A DNA stretch of 64,000 bases from Desulfomicrobium escambiense DSM 10707 (GCF_000428825.1 NZ_AUAR01000006.1:62001-126000); one strand, 5' to 3'; positions 44,275 to 55,257 are shown, counted from the first letter of the stretch. A program made the numbers and translations. Notes: generated from the sequence alone by a model not told the origin.

Positions 44275-45632
44275 CAGTCGTCCTCCCGGCTCCGGGTCAG
44301 CATCCGCTCCACCTCGGGGATGGATTCCGTCAGGCTCAGGATGAACAGCCTGTCGCCGCTGCGGATCACGTCGTGACCGGAAGGGATGAGCACGCTGTCG
44401 CCGCGCATGATGCACAGCACGAGCACGCCCTTGGGGAAGGAAAGATCTTTCAAGGCGTTGCCTACCAGGCTCGAATCGGGCCCGGTCAGGGCCTCCAGAG
44501 CCTCGGCCCCGTCCTTGATGGCCACGGCCGAGAGCACGCCGCCCTTGCGCACGTGCTTGAAGATGCTGTTCACGGCGGACAGGCGCGGGCTGACGATGTG
44601 CTCCAGGCCGATGGCGCGCACCAGGGGCATGTATTCGATCTTGTTCAGGCGCGTGATCGCCATGGGGGTGCCCAGCTTCCTGGCCAACAGCGAGGACAGG
44701 ATGTTGCTCTCCTCGTTGCCGGTCATGGTCACGACCACGTCCATGTCGCCGATGTTCTCCTCCAGAAGCACCTCCTGGTCCGTGCCGTCGCCGACCAGGA
44801 CCACTGTCCGGTCCAACTCGCCGGCCAGTTCGGCGCAGCGCTCGGGGCTCTTGTCCAGCAGCTTCACGTGGATGGGCTTTTTCTCAAGGGAGCGGGCCAA
44901 CCGCAGTCCGATGTTGCCCCCTCCGATGATCAGCACGCTGCTCTTCCTGCCCGGCCGGTTGCCGAGGAAGGAGAAGACCCGCTGCAGCTCGCTGTCCTCG
45001 CAGACGAAGTAGACCAGGTCGCCCTGGCGAATCTCGTCGGAACCCGCGGGCACGATGACCTTGTCGTTGCGCACGATGGCCGCGACGATGAGCGGCATGT
45101 CGCCGGCCTTGCGGCGCAGTTCGAGGAGGCGCAGGCCCGCCAGGGGGTTGCCCTCGGTGATCCAGGTGCCGGCGAGCTTGATGCGGCCGCCGGCCAGGTC
45201 GCTGATGTCCACGGCGCCGGGGGCGCGCAACATGTGCTCGATGCTGCGCACGACCTCGACCTCTGGGTTGATGATGAGGCCGATGCCGATCTCGCGCGCC
45301 AGCTGCCCGGCGTAGGCCGTGTACTCGTCGTTGCGGATGCGGGCCAGCTTGGTCAGGCCGGGCGCGAGCATCTTGGCGAAGGTGCAGGCCATGAGGTTGA
45401 TCTCGTCGCTGTCGGTCACGGCCAGCAGCATGTCGGCCGTGTCGACGCCCGCCTCGCGCAGCACCAGGGGGCTGCAGCCCGACCCTTCGAGCACCTGCAC
45501 GTCCATGTGGTCGAGGATGCGCTGCAGGACCGCCGGGTTGCGGTCGATGACCACGACGTCCTTGTTTTCCGACGCCAGGCGCTTGGCGATGTGGAACCCG
45601 ACCTCTCCCGCGCCGACAATGATGACTCTCAA
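44274..45632 (-). CDS. trkA: Trk system potassium uptake regulatory protein
   Basis: A 452-residue cytoplasmic RCK protein that gates TrkH in response to nucleotides. It has two tandem RCK units, each with an NAD-binding Rossmann domain (IIVGAGEVGFHIAKRL at about 4-19; VLIIGGGNIGLRLARSL near 235) and an RCK-C domain (GNPLAGLRLLEL...VIVPAGSDEIRQGDLVYF; LVGNALKDLSFPKG). It starts 24 bases after the nuclease stop and is coupled to trkH. Confidence 0.96.
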   Translation of the reverse strand: MRVIIVGAGEVGFHIAKRLASENKDVVVIDRNPAVLQRILDHMDVQVLEGSGCSPLVLREAGVDTADMLLAVTDSDEINLMACTFAKMLAPGLTKLARIRNDEYTAYAGQLAREIGIGLIINPEVEVVRSIEHMLRAPGAVDISDLAGGRIKLAGTWITEGNPLAGLRLLELRRKAGDMPLIVAAIVRNDKVIVPAGSDEIRQGDLVYFVCEDSELQRVFSFLGNRPGRKSSVLIIGGGNIGLRLARSLEKKPIHVKLLDKSPERCAELAGELDRTVVLVGDGTDQEVLLEENIGDMDVVVTMTGNEESNILSSLLARKLGTPMAITRLNKIEYMPLVRAIGLEHIVSPRLSAVNSIFKHVRKGGVLSAVAIKDGAEALEALTGPDSSLVGNALKDLSFPKGVLVLCIMRGDSVLIPSGHDVIRSGDRLFILSLTESIPEVERMLTRSREDD

Positions 45633-45656
45633 GCAGATTTCTCCGGTTGTGGTGAG

Positions 45657-46368
45657 CTAGCGTCCCCGCTCAACGGGCCAGGGGGTGCATTCCCGGGCAG
45701 GGGCGAAACCGGCCGCGAATGCCTCCGAAAGGGAGGAAAACCGCACCTGGTTGGCCGTGCCGACCGTGCGCCCCTGCGCACAGTACAAGGCATGGAACCG
45801 CCGGGAATTGCGGTTGCCCAGATAGCCGCGCCCCGCGGCCGGGGAACGAAGCAGCGCCGGCCAGAAACCCTTGCCGCGCGTCATGGCCGCAACCTGGGCC
45901 TGCAGAAGGCGATGGCCCAGTTCCGCGTCCCCGTCCGAGTGATGTGGATAGACGAAAGCGGCCCCTTGTTCAATCATGGCCAGATTGACCAGCCGCCCGT
46001 CAGCGAGCCGCGCCAGGCCCACCAGGCGTCCGTAGCGGTCCCGGTCCAGCTCGTCCCTGTCCAGGGCGATGGTCTTCCCGGCCACCAGGGCCGCAAGGGC
46101 CTCGGTCGCCTCGGGACCGTAGTACTGCCCCGGGGTGCCTTTGTGCCCGACCTCGGGCGCGTCGATGCCGCGCAGTCGCAGCCGCTCGCCACCGTCCAGG
46201 ACCACCGTGTCCCCGTCCAGCACCTTCTCGACCCGCACGCGCCAGTCCCCGGCCAGGGCGGCCTGGGCCAGAAGGCCCAGCACCAAGGCCGCGGCCGCAA
46301 GCGTCCGCAGTGTACCAAAAAAGAAGGCAACCGGGAGGGTTGCCTTGGAAATCCGGATGGGGCCTCGA

Positions 46369-46379
<11 letters not shown>
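45657..46379 (-). CDS. Exported thermonuclease-like (SNase) protein
   Basis: A 240-residue protein with an N-terminal hydrophobic stretch ([18 protein letters not shown], then GDWRV) and a staphylococcal-nuclease OB domain: [27 protein letters not shown] (read as [11 protein letters not shown] plus [11 protein letters not shown]), the arginine/glutamate pair in [11 protein letters not shown], and [16 protein letters not shown]. It probably degrades extracellular or periplasmic nucleic acid. The only plausible ATG (46379) overlaps the last 11 bases of rpoD, and the rpoD terminator lies within its first codons. After the nuclease core there is an extra 70-residue tail. Confidence 0.82.
46314..46346 (-). 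terminator. rpoD terminator lying within the nuclease coding region
   Basis: Minus-strand AAGGCAACC (46338-46346) pairs with GGTTGCCTT (46324-46332), followed by TCTTTTTTGG. It begins 22 bases after the rpoD stop and falls inside the signal-peptide codons of the next gene. Confidence 0.82.
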
Positions 46380-48135
<1,756 letters not shown>

Positions 48136-48192
48136 CCGTACCCCCAAAATTGATAAAAACCATGCACCCGCCGGCAGGAACGCCGCGGGACT

Positions 48193-49908
48193 TCAGCCCT
48201 GCCTTCTGGCCTGAATGAGGGCCAGCAGACGCAGCTCTTCCTGGAAGTCCCCGTCCAGGCGGGCCTTGCGCAGGCCCGCGTTCAGGCTGTCCAGTTCGCG
48301 GCGCCGGCCGGTCTGCTGCAAAAATTCCCTGATCTCGTCCCACTCGCCCCGCCCGTCGTCCATGGCGACGTCGGAGCGCATCTGACACTGCACGTAAAAC
48401 TGCTTCTCGCCCTGATCGAGGGTGCTCAAGACCTCATGCGGGTTGGCACCGTAAATTTTGCTCCAGAAAATCCTGCCGCGCTCCGTGGCCAGAGCCGATC
48501 CCATGCCAAGCTCTTGCAGCGGCCCGTGGTATTCGGGGAAGCGCACGGCAAAGGCCAGCAGGTCCCGGTCCCGCTGCGCCGGCTTGCAGGCTTCAAGCCT
48601 GGCCGGGGGACTGCCACCTGCGGTTTTGTCCGACCCGCCGCCCGGCTCCGGCAGCACCTGCCGCCACTCGGCCTCGGACAGTCCGAGCCCGGCCGGAAGT
48701 TTCGGCAGGTAAAAGGCCTGCAGGTCGTGGTCGCCGAGCTGCCGCACGAAGCCCCTGGCCCACTGCAGCACTTCCTTGGGAGAGCGGGTCTCCGAAACCT
48801 GACGCATGCAGTAGTCGAGGCCGTCCACGGCCCGGGACACGAGTTCCTCCAGGCGCTCCCGGCCGAACTTCTGCAGCACGGAGTCCACGTCCTCGCCCTC
48901 GGGCATGAGCAGCACCCGGCACTTCAGGCCCTGGGTCAGGATCATCTCGGCGCTGCGCAGGGCCGCCTTGCGGCCGGCGTTGTCACCGTCGAAGACCAGA
49001 TCCACCCGACCCACCAGCCCGGACAGGCGGTGGACCTGCTCCCTGGTCAGGGCCGTGCCGAGGACGCCGCAGCTGTTCTCGAAGCCGAACTGGTGCAGGC
49101 TCAGCACGTCCACGTACCCCTCGGTCAGCAGCACGCTCTTGGTGTGCGACATGGCGCGGCGGGCCTGGTACAGTCCGTAGAGGTGCTCGCCCTTGGTGTA
49201 GATGGGCGTCTCGCTCGAGTTCAGGTACTTGGGCCCGTCCCCGTCCGTCAGGCTGCGGCCGCCGAAGGCCACGGTCTGACCCGACAGGTTCATGATCGGA
49301 AAAATGAGCCGCTCGCGAAAGCGGTCGTAGTACGAACCCTTGGCCGACTTGCTGACCAGCCCGGCCTTCTCGGCCAGCTGCTCGGAAAAGCCGCCGCGCC
49401 GCAGATGGTCGCGCAGTTCGTTCCATCCGGGCGGGGCCCAGCCCAGGCAGAAGCGCTCGACGATCTCCGGCGCCAGCCCCCGCCGCGCGATGTAGTCACG
49501 CGCGGTCTGCCCGGCGGGCCGGACGAGGGTCTGCCGGAAGAAGGCCGCGGCCATGGCGTGCATCTCCAGGCACTGCCCTTTGGACAAAGCCCCTGCAGGC
49601 TGGTACGAGGGGCGCCGGCGGGTCTCCAGACCGGCCTCTCGCGCCAGGGCCTCCACGGCCTCGCCGAACTCCAGGCCGTTGATGGCCCGGTAGAACTCGA
49701 TGACGTCGCCCGAAGCCTGACACCCGAAACAATAGTAAAAGCCCCCTTCCGGATTGACCGAGAAGGACGGCTTGGTCTCCTGATGGAAGGGGCACGGGGC
49801 AACCAGCCTGGTACCGGCCGGACGAAGCTCCACGTGCCTTCCGATCACGTCCTCGATGCGCAGGCGCGCCTTGATCTGCGCGATGAGTCCCTGGTCAAAC
49901 GTGCTCAT
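48193..49908 (-). CDS. dnaG: DNA primase
   Basis: A 571-residue primase. The CHC2 zinc finger uses C39, H42, C60 and C63 (CPFHQETKPSF, FYYCFGC). The TOPRIM catalytic core holds LLTEGYVDVLSLHQFG and DLVFDGDNAGRKAALRS with the acidic metal ligands. The C-terminal helicase-binding region is present but divergent. It makes RNA primers for replication and sits between mutS2 and rpoD in the operon. Confidence 0.97.
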   Translation of the reverse strand: MSTFDQGLIAQIKARLRIEDVIGRHVELRPAGTRLVAPCPFHQETKPSFSVNPEGGFYYCFGCQASGDVIEFYRAINGLEFGEAVEALAREAGLETRRRPSYQPAGALSKGQCLEMHAMAAAFFRQTLVRPAGQTARDYIARRGLAPEIVERFCLGWAPPGWNELRDHLRRGGFSEQLAEKAGLVSKSAKGSYYDRFRERLIFPIMNLSGQTVAFGGRSLTDGDGPKYLNSSETPIYTKGEHLYGLYQARRAMSHTKSVLLTEGYVDVLSLHQFGFENSCGVLGTALTREQVHRLSGLVGRVDLVFDGDNAGRKAALRSAEMILTQGLKCRVLLMPEGEDVDSVLQKFGRERLEELVSRAVDGLDYCMRQVSETRSPKEVLQWARGFVRQLGDHDLQAFYLPKLPAGLGLSEAEWRQVLPEPGGGSDKTAGGSPPARLEACKPAQRDRDLLAFAVRFPEYHGPLQELGMGSALATERGRIFWSKIYGANPHEVLSTLDQGEKQFYVQCQMRSDVAMDDGRGEWDEIREFLQQTGRRRELDSLNAGLRKARLDGDFQEELRLLALIQARRQG

Positions 49909-49927
49909 CAGGCTCCGTTTGCTGAAA

Positions 49928-52225
49928 TTATCCCGCCAGAACCACCTTGGTCATGCCGTCGCCGCCTTCGTCCGCGTCTGCAAGACGGTACGAATCCACG
50001 GCCCTGGAACGCTTCAGATGCTCGTGCACGACCTTGCGCATGACGCCGCTGCCCATGCCGTGCACGACCTCAACCTCGCTCCGCCCGGCCAGCAGCGCCT
50101 TGTCCAGAAACCTGGCCAGCTCGGCCTCGGCCTCGTCGGCACGGAAGCCGCGCAGGTCGAGACGCAGCGGGGTGACCGGCGCGGGAGCGCTGCGGACCAC
50201 GACCTTGCCGCCGTCGGTCTTGTCGCGCTCCCCGGGCTGGACGTCAGCCAGGGAAACCCACAGGGACACGCCGCCCATGTCCAGGCGCACGCGTTCCTTT
50301 TTGCCGTCCACTTCCTGAACCTGGCCCTTTTTGTTCCAGGGCAGATAAAACAGGACCTGCCCCTGGGCAATGGCCTCGATGGAAAGTTTCTTGACCTCTT
50401 CCTCTTCGCCCCGGGTCTGGGCCACGCCTTCCCGCAGCTGGGCCAGTTCCTTGAGGGCCTCCTTGCGTCCGCGGCGCCCTTCGCGCCACTCGCGCATGAT
50501 CTCGCCGGCCGCCGTGCGCAGTTCGGTCTGCATGCGCGCTTTTTCCTGGTCCAGCTTTTCGAGCTTGCGGGCGAACTTGCGCTCGGCTTCCTGGGTGCGG
50601 GCCTTGAGCTTTTCGAGCTCGTCCTCCTTCTCCGCGGCTAGGCGGTTCAGGCGGTCGAAGACCTCTTCGGTGTTGCCGGCGTCCAGGTACAGGTACTCCT
50701 GGGCCCGGGCCAAAATGGAGTCGGGCAGGCCCTGCTCGCGGGCCACATCCAAGGCGCGGCTGGCGCCGACCTGATCGTAGCCGAGCTTGAAGAGCGGCTT
50801 TCTGGTGTCCGGCGAAAAGATGACCGAGGCCGCGCGCACGCCCTCGCGGGACAGGCCGTAGGCCTTGAGGGCCGGGAAATGCGTGGCCACGCCGACCCAG
50901 GCGCCGCGCTCGAGCAGGCCATCGACCACGGCCTGGGCCAGGGCCGCGCCCTGGCTCGGGTCCGTGCCCACGCCGAACTCGTCGAGGACGACCAGGGTGC
51001 GCGCGTCGATGCGCGGCCAGATCTCGCTGAAATGCCGGATCTGGGCCGTGAAGGTCGACAGGCTCTGCTCGATGGACTGCTCGTCGCCCATGGACACGAC
51101 GAAGTTGTCCCACAGGGGCATGGTGCTGCCCTCGGCGGCCGTGACCGGCAGCCCGGCGTGGGCCATGAGGCCGAGCAACCCCAGGGTCTTCAGGCACACG
51201 GTCTTGCCGCCGGCGTTGCCGCCGGTGATGATCAGCACCTTCTGGCCCTCGTGCAGGACAAGGTCCACGGGCACGACGCCCTCATGGCCGAAGACGAGCA
51301 GCGGGTGGCGCGCTTCCGTGAGGTGCAGGGGCGCGTCGGGGGCCACGTCGACCACATGGGCGCCGGCCTTGGCGGCGAAGCGGCAGATGGCCAGGAGCCC
51401 GTCGAAGCGGACCAGTTCCGCGAAGGTGCGCTCGATGGCTCCCTGCTCCGAGCGGATGAGTTCGCTCAGGAAGCGCAGGATCTTCTGCTCCTCGGCTCGC
51501 TCCTCCTGCCTGTGCTCCTGGAGGTCGTTGTTCAGTTCCACCAGGAAGAGCGGCTCGAAGTAGCACGTCTCGCCCGTCTGGGAATAGTCGTGGACGATGC
51601 CCTTGAGGCGCCCCTTGAAATTGTTCTTGAGGGCCAGGACGTAGCGGTCTGAGGAGATCGTCAGGAACTCGTCCTGCAGCATGAACTGCAGGTCCTTGTT
51701 CTGGAAGAAGTCCTGGACCTTGCGCGTGCACATCTGGTGCACGCGGCGGATTTCCTGGCGCACGGAGTAGAGCTCCGGCGAGGCCTCGTCGCGAATGGTC
51801 CCGTCCGGGCCCAAACAACGCGACAGGGCCGACCACGTCTTGGGCGGCAGGGTCAGACCCGCGACCAGGGCGCTCAGACCGGGATAGCGACCGGAGTCGG
51901 CGTCGCCCAGGCCGTCCAGCAGCGTGGCCGCGGCCTTAAGCATCTCCCGCACGCCGGCCAGCCCGTCCAGGTCGAGATAGGCCAGTGGGTTCTTCAAGAA
52001 GGCGAAGACGCCGGCCACGTCGGGAAATACGGAAAGATGCACGTCCCGACTGCCGCACAGATGCATGGTTTCGCGCACCAGGGACAGGCGCTCGGCGATG
52101 CGGACGGGGTCGGTATCGGGCAAAAGCGAAAGGCAGGCATCCCTGCCCGCCTCGCTGACCGCAAAATGCGAAAGGTGCTGCAGGACCTTGGGGAATTCCA
52201 GCAGCTGCAATGTTCTTGAATCCAT
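49928..52225 (-). CDS. mutS2: Endonuclease MutS2
   Basis: A 765-residue MutS2 lacking the mismatch-recognition domain. The ATPase has Walker A GGNAGGKT near residue 336 (more often GPNTGGKT), DEQSIEQSLSTF, and Walker B LVVLDEFGVGTDPSQGAALA. A long charged coiled coil follows (about 520-610). The C-terminal Smr nuclease domain is complete (LRLDLRGFRADEAEAEL, VEVVHGMGSGVMRKVV). MutS2 suppresses recombination or rescues collided ribosomes, depending on species. Its place between yqeY and dnaG fits the Desulfovibrio operon. Confidence 0.95.
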   Translation of the reverse strand: MDSRTLQLLEFPKVLQHLSHFAVSEAGRDACLSLLPDTDPVRIAERLSLVRETMHLCGSRDVHLSVFPDVAGVFAFLKNPLAYLDLDGLAGVREMLKAAATLLDGLGDADSGRYPGLSALVAGLTLPPKTWSALSRCLGPDGTIRDEASPELYSVRQEIRRVHQMCTRKVQDFFQNKDLQFMLQDEFLTISSDRYVLALKNNFKGRLKGIVHDYSQTGETCYFEPLFLVELNNDLQEHRQEERAEEQKILRFLSELIRSEQGAIERTFAELVRFDGLLAICRFAAKAGAHVVDVAPDAPLHLTEARHPLLVFGHEGVVPVDLVLHEGQKVLIITGGNAGGKTVCLKTLGLLGLMAHAGLPVTAAEGSTMPLWDNFVVSMGDEQSIEQSLSTFTAQIRHFSEIWPRIDARTLVVLDEFGVGTDPSQGAALAQAVVDGLLERGAWVGVATHFPALKAYGLSREGVRAASVIFSPDTRKPLFKLGYDQVGASRALDVAREQGLPDSILARAQEYLYLDAGNTEEVFDRLNRLAAEKEDELEKLKARTQEAERKFARKLEKLDQEKARMQTELRTAAGEIMREWREGRRGRKEALKELAQLREGVAQTRGEEEEVKKLSIEAIAQGQVLFYLPWNKKGQVQEVDGKKERVRLDMGGVSLWVSLADVQPGERDKTDGGKVVVRSAPAPVTPLRLDLRGFRADEAEAELARFLDKALLAGRSEVEVVHGMGSGVMRKVVHEHLKRSRAVDSYRLADADEGGDGMTKVVLAG

Positions 52226-52229
52226 AGGA

Positions 52230-52676
52230 TTATGAAGAGAGTTTCGCCCGTACCAGGGCGCTCAGTTCCTTGCCGTCGATGCGGCCGGCATATTCGCCCA
52301 GGATGGCGTTCATGACCCGGCCCATGTCCTTCATGCCGGAAGCGCCGAGGGCCTGGATGGTCATCGAGACGGCCTCTTCCAACTCTGCGGGAGAGAGGGC
52401 CGTGGGGAGATAGGTGCGCAGAATGAGAAGCTCGCGCTCCTCGATTTCAGCCAGATCGACCCGACCCGCGGCTCGGAACTGGTCAATGGACTCCTGACGC
52501 TGCTTGACCTGCTTGGCCACGACGTCGAGAATCTCATTGTCGGCCAACTCCCGCCGGAGTTCGACCTGCTTGTTCTTGACGGCTGCCTTGAGCATTCTCA
52601 AGACAGCCACCTCGTCAGTCCTCTTCGCCTTGAAAGCGGCAACGTAGTCCTTTTCAATGCGCTCGGAGAGACTCAT
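52230..52676 (-). CDS. yqeY: GatB/YqeY domain protein
   Basis: A 148-residue all-helical protein of the GatB/YqeY family, related to the tail of the tRNA amidotransferase GatB. Family features are [56 protein letters not shown] and DMGRVMNAILGEYAGRIDG. It overlaps the rpsU stop by one base and is followed by mutS2 after four bases. The exact role is unknown. Confidence 0.93.
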   Translation of the reverse strand: MSLSERIEKDYVAAFKAKRTDEVAVLRMLKAAVKNKQVELRRELADNEILDVVAKQVKQRQESIDQFRAAGRVDLAEIEERELLILRTYLPTALSPAELEEAVSMTIQALGASGMKDMGRVMNAILGEYAGRIDGKELSALVRAKLSS

Positions 52677-52876
52677 TACATCACCTGAAGTTTACGGATC
52701 TTCTTCATCAGACGCTTCTTGGCCGCAGCTTCCTTCTTCTTCTTCTGGATGCTGGGCTTCTCGAAATGCTGACGCTTTTTCAGCTCGGAAAGGATACCGG
52801 CCTTCTCGACCTGCTTCTTGAACTTCCGCAGGGAGTAGTCAAACGTATCGCTGTCACCCATGTATACACCTGGCAA
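52676..52876 (-). CDS. rpsU: 30S ribosomal protein S21
   Basis: S21 binds the 30S platform and aids initiation. The product has the signature [22 protein letters not shown] and a basic tail. I place the start at TTG 52876: this gives the N-terminus [10 protein letters not shown], matching the MPGVY start usual in this lineage, and puts a near-perfect ribosome site (GGGAGGTGAT) about eight bases upstream. ATG 52861 (61 residues) is the alternative. A TTGCCA/17/TAAGAA promoter-like pair lies at 52935-52963, and a CTGCAC/GTGCAG hairpin at 52905-52924 lies in the leader. It heads the macromolecular-synthesis operon. Confidence 0.9.
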   Translation of the reverse strand: MPGVYMGDSDTFDYSLRKFKKQVEKAGILSELKKRQHFEKPSIQKKKKEAAAKKRLMKKIRKLQVM

Positions 52877-52974
52877 ACGGATCACCTCCCGTTCTCGATC
52901 TTGGCTGCACTTCGTACCGTGCAGGAAATTGTGCTTCTTACGCAAAGCCGAAAGGCATGGCAAGAGAAATAAGC

Positions 52975-53003
52975 GCGAAAAAAAAGGGCGCCTGGGCGCC
53001 CTT
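52975..53003 (-). terminator. Terminator of the small membrane protein gene
   Basis: Minus-strand AAGGGCGC-CCAG-GCGCCCTT followed by a run of T. It separates this gene from rpsU. Confidence 0.87.
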
Positions 53004-53026
53004 GAAAAGCTCTGAAAATCAGGCGG

Positions 53027-53197
53027 CTACATCTTTTCCTTGATGGTCTCGGCGAGAGACTTGAGGATGACAACACCCACGCCGCTTCCGATAATGAACA
53101 GAACCGCGTAGAGAACTCCGAAAAAGATGGCATGGTCCGGCTGCCACCAGGGAAGATCCTGGGGCAGAGGGCTCTGAACAGTTTCCCCGTGCAACAT
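53027..53197 (-). CDS. Small single-pass membrane protein, unknown function
   Basis: A 56-residue protein. The first 20 residues are polar (MLHGETVQSPLPQDLPWW), followed by one membrane helix (AIFFGVLYAVLFIIGSGVGV) and a short amphipathic tail (LKSLAETIKEKM). GGGGGAG lies four bases before the ATG, and a strong terminator follows, so it is probably expressed. It is the gene after hup on the same strand, 18 bases away. I do not recognise a family. Confidence 0.72.
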   Translation of the reverse strand: MLHGETVQSPLPQDLPWWQPDHAIFFGVLYAVLFIIGSGVGVVILKSLAETIKEKM

Positions 53198-53215
53198 AGC
53201 TCCCCCTTGTCGGAC

Positions 53216-53488
53216 TTACTTGATGGCTTCTTTCAGTTCCTTGCCGGGGCGGAACTTGACGACCTTGCAGGCGGGAATCTTCAGTTCTTCGCCGGTGCGG
53301 GGATTGCGGCCGGTGCGAGCCTGGCGCTCTTCGACCACGAAGGTGCCGAAGCCGGTCAGGGTCATCTTCTTTTCAGTCACCAGGGTCTCCTGGACGGCCT
53401 TCAGAAATTCGGTAAGGGCACGCTCGGCGTTCGCCTTGGTCAATCCGGCCTTTTCCGCCATCTTGGCAACCAATTCAGCTTTCGTCAT
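53216..53488 (-). CDS. hup: HU-family DNA-binding protein
   Basis: A 90-residue histone-like protein that bends DNA as a dimer. It begins MTKAELVAKMAEKAGLTKA and has the HU signature GFGTFVVEERQARTGRNPRTGE, with the minor-groove arm RNPRTGEELKIPA. GGAGGAAG precedes the ATG. The 270 bases between it and rsmA hold its promoter but no gene that I can support. Confidence 0.95.
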   Translation of the reverse strand: MTKAELVAKMAEKAGLTKANAERALTEFLKAVQETLVTEKKMTLTGFGTFVVEERQARTGRNPRTGEELKIPACKVVKFRPGKELKEAIK

Positions 53489-53759
53489 CAGTCTTCCTCC
53501 TTTGCAGTAATTCACCAAACGGACACGGAGAGGCTCTCCAGAAGCCTCATGCACCCCGTAGCCGTCAACATGTGGCACAACCAGCCTGATTCGAAAAAAT
53601 CCCAGATGCGAATGCGCTCCTCCCTACTGGAAGAAAAGGACCATGTCCAGAGGCCTGAAGCCAAATACAGCCTAGGTTTCCGGCGCAAACGCCCAGAGCG
53701 CAGGCAAACAGAATTTCCAGGGCAAAGTCAAGTCTATTTTCCAAAAATACAGGCAATAC

Positions 53760-54581
53760 CTACGTTCTCGGGCTTTTCGGGTCCCGCTCCCCCCCATTTC
53801 CGCACACGATCAACGGCGCCAGCCTGCGCAGCAGATCGGGGTCCAGGTCCTCGGGCCGAACGCGCCGGTCCACGCCCGCCTGCCCGCACCAGTCCTCGAT
53901 GGCTTCGGACCAGTACGCCTTGAGGATGGTGCCGAGCTGCTTGCGGCGTTGCTGGAACAGAACCTTGAGCAGGCGCGACAGGGCGGCGGCTTCCGAGAGG
54001 GCCGGGTCCGGCCGTGGCCTGAAGCGCACGATGGCCGAGTCGACCTTGGGTCGCGGGGTGAAGACGTGCGGGGGGACGGTGAACACGTACTCGGCCCGCA
54101 CGAAATTGCCGACCCAGGCCGAAAGGGCGCCGTAGGTCCTGCTCCCGGCCCGGGCCGTGAGCCGCAGGGCCACCTCCTTCTGGACCATGAAGAGCATAGT
54201 CTTCCAGGAACGGCAGCGGTGGACCATCTCCCAGATCATGGGCGAAGCCACGTTGTACGGCAGGTTGCCGACAAGGGTCAGGCCGGGCAGCCCGCCCGTA
54301 CCCTCCCAGCAGAATTCGAGGCCGTCGGCGTGCACCACGCCGACGCGCGGAAACTCCTGCCGGATGAAGCGCACCAGGTGCGAGTCCTTCTCCAGGGCCA
54401 TGACCGGCCCGGCGTGCCCGACCAAAACGCTGGTCAGGGCGCCCCGTCCCGGGCCGATCTCCAGGACCGGGTCTCCGGGGCCGAGTTCGGCCGCGGCCAC
54501 GATGCGACGGCATATGTTGGGGTCGGACAGGAAATTCTGCCCCAGGGACCTCTTGGGCTGTGAAAACCCGGAGCTAGCCAC
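53760..54581 (-). CDS. rsmA: 16S rRNA (adenine(1518)-N6/adenine(1519)-N6)-dimethyltransferase
   Basis: RsmA (KsgA) dimethylates A1518 and A1519 of 16S rRNA late in 30S assembly. The 273-residue product has KRSLGQNFLSDPNI, the SAM motif VLEIGPGRGALT, the catalytic NLPYNVASPMIWEM and FTPRPKVDSAIVRF. The best start is GTG 54581, eight bases inside the end of the DUF2062 gene, giving VASSGFSQPKRSLGQ; a longer extension upstream would overlap that gene fully. Translation is probably coupled. Confidence 0.94.
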   Translation of the reverse strand: MASSGFSQPKRSLGQNFLSDPNICRRIVAAAELGPGDPVLEIGPGRGALTSVLVGHAGPVMALEKDSHLVRFIRQEFPRVGVVHADGLEFCWEGTGGLPGLTLVGNLPYNVASPMIWEMVHRCRSWKTMLFMVQKEVALRLTARAGSRTYGALSAWVGNFVRAEYVFTVPPHVFTPRPKVDSAIVRFRPRPDPALSEAAALSRLLKVLFQQRRKQLGTILKAYWSEAIEDWCGQAGVDRRVRPEDLDPDLLRRLAPLIVCGNGGERDPKSPRT

Positions 54582-55083
54582 GGCGCAGCACCCGACGCTG
54601 GCGTTCCAGCTTCCGCATGGCGCGCCTGTCGTGAAAGATGCGCACGGCGCGCAGGGTGATGAAATAGGTCGCAATGGACATGGGGATGCCGGCGATGGCG
54701 CCTCCCAGGGTGGTGATGAGCAGCCATTGCCAACCGCGCTGCAGGAGTTCCAGCAGAGGCAGATGAATGAATTCGGCGATGCTCAGGGGCGTGACGTCAA
54801 CGGGCACAAAGACCTTTCCGAGCAGGTAGAAGAGGGGAAAGACGATGGCCCAATTGAACGGATTGCTCCACCACGTGCCGAGGGCCGCAGCGATGACGTT
54901 CCCGCGCAGCAGCAGGGCCAGGGCCACTGCGATGGCCATCTGCAAGGACAGCAAAGGCAGGGCCCCGGCGAAGACGCCCAGGGCCAGGCCCAGGGCGATG
55001 GACTCGGCCGGAGCCTTGATGCGCACGATGCGGAGGTAGGTGTAACGGCTCAGACGAGCGATCTTGACCCAGATTCTTTCCAT
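54574..55083 (-). CDS. DUF2062 membrane protein
   Basis: A 169-residue protein with three to four membrane segments and basic ends. DUF2062 features are SIALGLALGVFAGALPLLSLQ, LRGNVIAAALGTWWSNPFN and the long final helix. These proteins often sit beside glycosyltransferases or rsmA; function is unknown. A terminator lies just upstream at 55094, so expression depends on readthrough from ferritin or on a promoter very close to the ATG. Confidence 0.85.
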   Translation of the reverse strand: MERIWVKIARLSRYTYLRIVRIKAPAESIALGLALGVFAGALPLLSLQMAIAVALALLLRGNVIAAALGTWWSNPFNWAIVFPLFYLLGKVFVPVDVTPLSIAEFIHLPLLELLQRGWQWLLITTLGGAIAGIPMSIATYFITLRAVRIFHDRRAMRKLERQRRVLRRG

Positions 55084-55093
55084 GGACTCACAT

Positions 55094-55126
55094 AAAAAAA
55101 GGCGGCCGGGAGACCCGGCCTGCCTT
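55094..55126 (-). terminator. Terminator upstream of DUF2062
   Basis: Minus-strand AAGGC-AGGCCGGG pairs with CCCGGCC-GCCTT, followed by TTTTT, 11 bases before the DUF2062 start. Confidence 0.82.
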
Positions 55127-55227
55127 CATGAGGACGAGGGTATGACTGCTGCGGCCGGTCTATTGCCGCCTTCAGCAGGTTGTCAATGCATTTCGCGACA
55201 CACCCCTTGCGAAAAAGCGTCCGCTCG

Positions 55228-55251
55228 GCGGGACAGGCCTGCCTGTCCCGC
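55228..55251. terminator. Perfect 10 bp hairpin after the ferritin gene
   Basis: GCGGGACAGG and CCTGTCCCGC around a four-base loop, six bases after the ferritin stop on the minus strand. A short T-run follows only after about ten bases, so it may be an mRNA-end stabiliser with the main terminator at 55094. Confidence 0.6.
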
Positions 55252-55257
55252 TCACCC

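Noticed and set aside
43162-44376. Open frame opposite trkH
   Set aside because: His/Gly/Asp-rich shadow of trkH with no start signal or motif.
53565-53756. 63-residue open frame upstream of hup (minus)
   Set aside because: No ribosome site or family resemblance; it falls in the likely hup promoter region.
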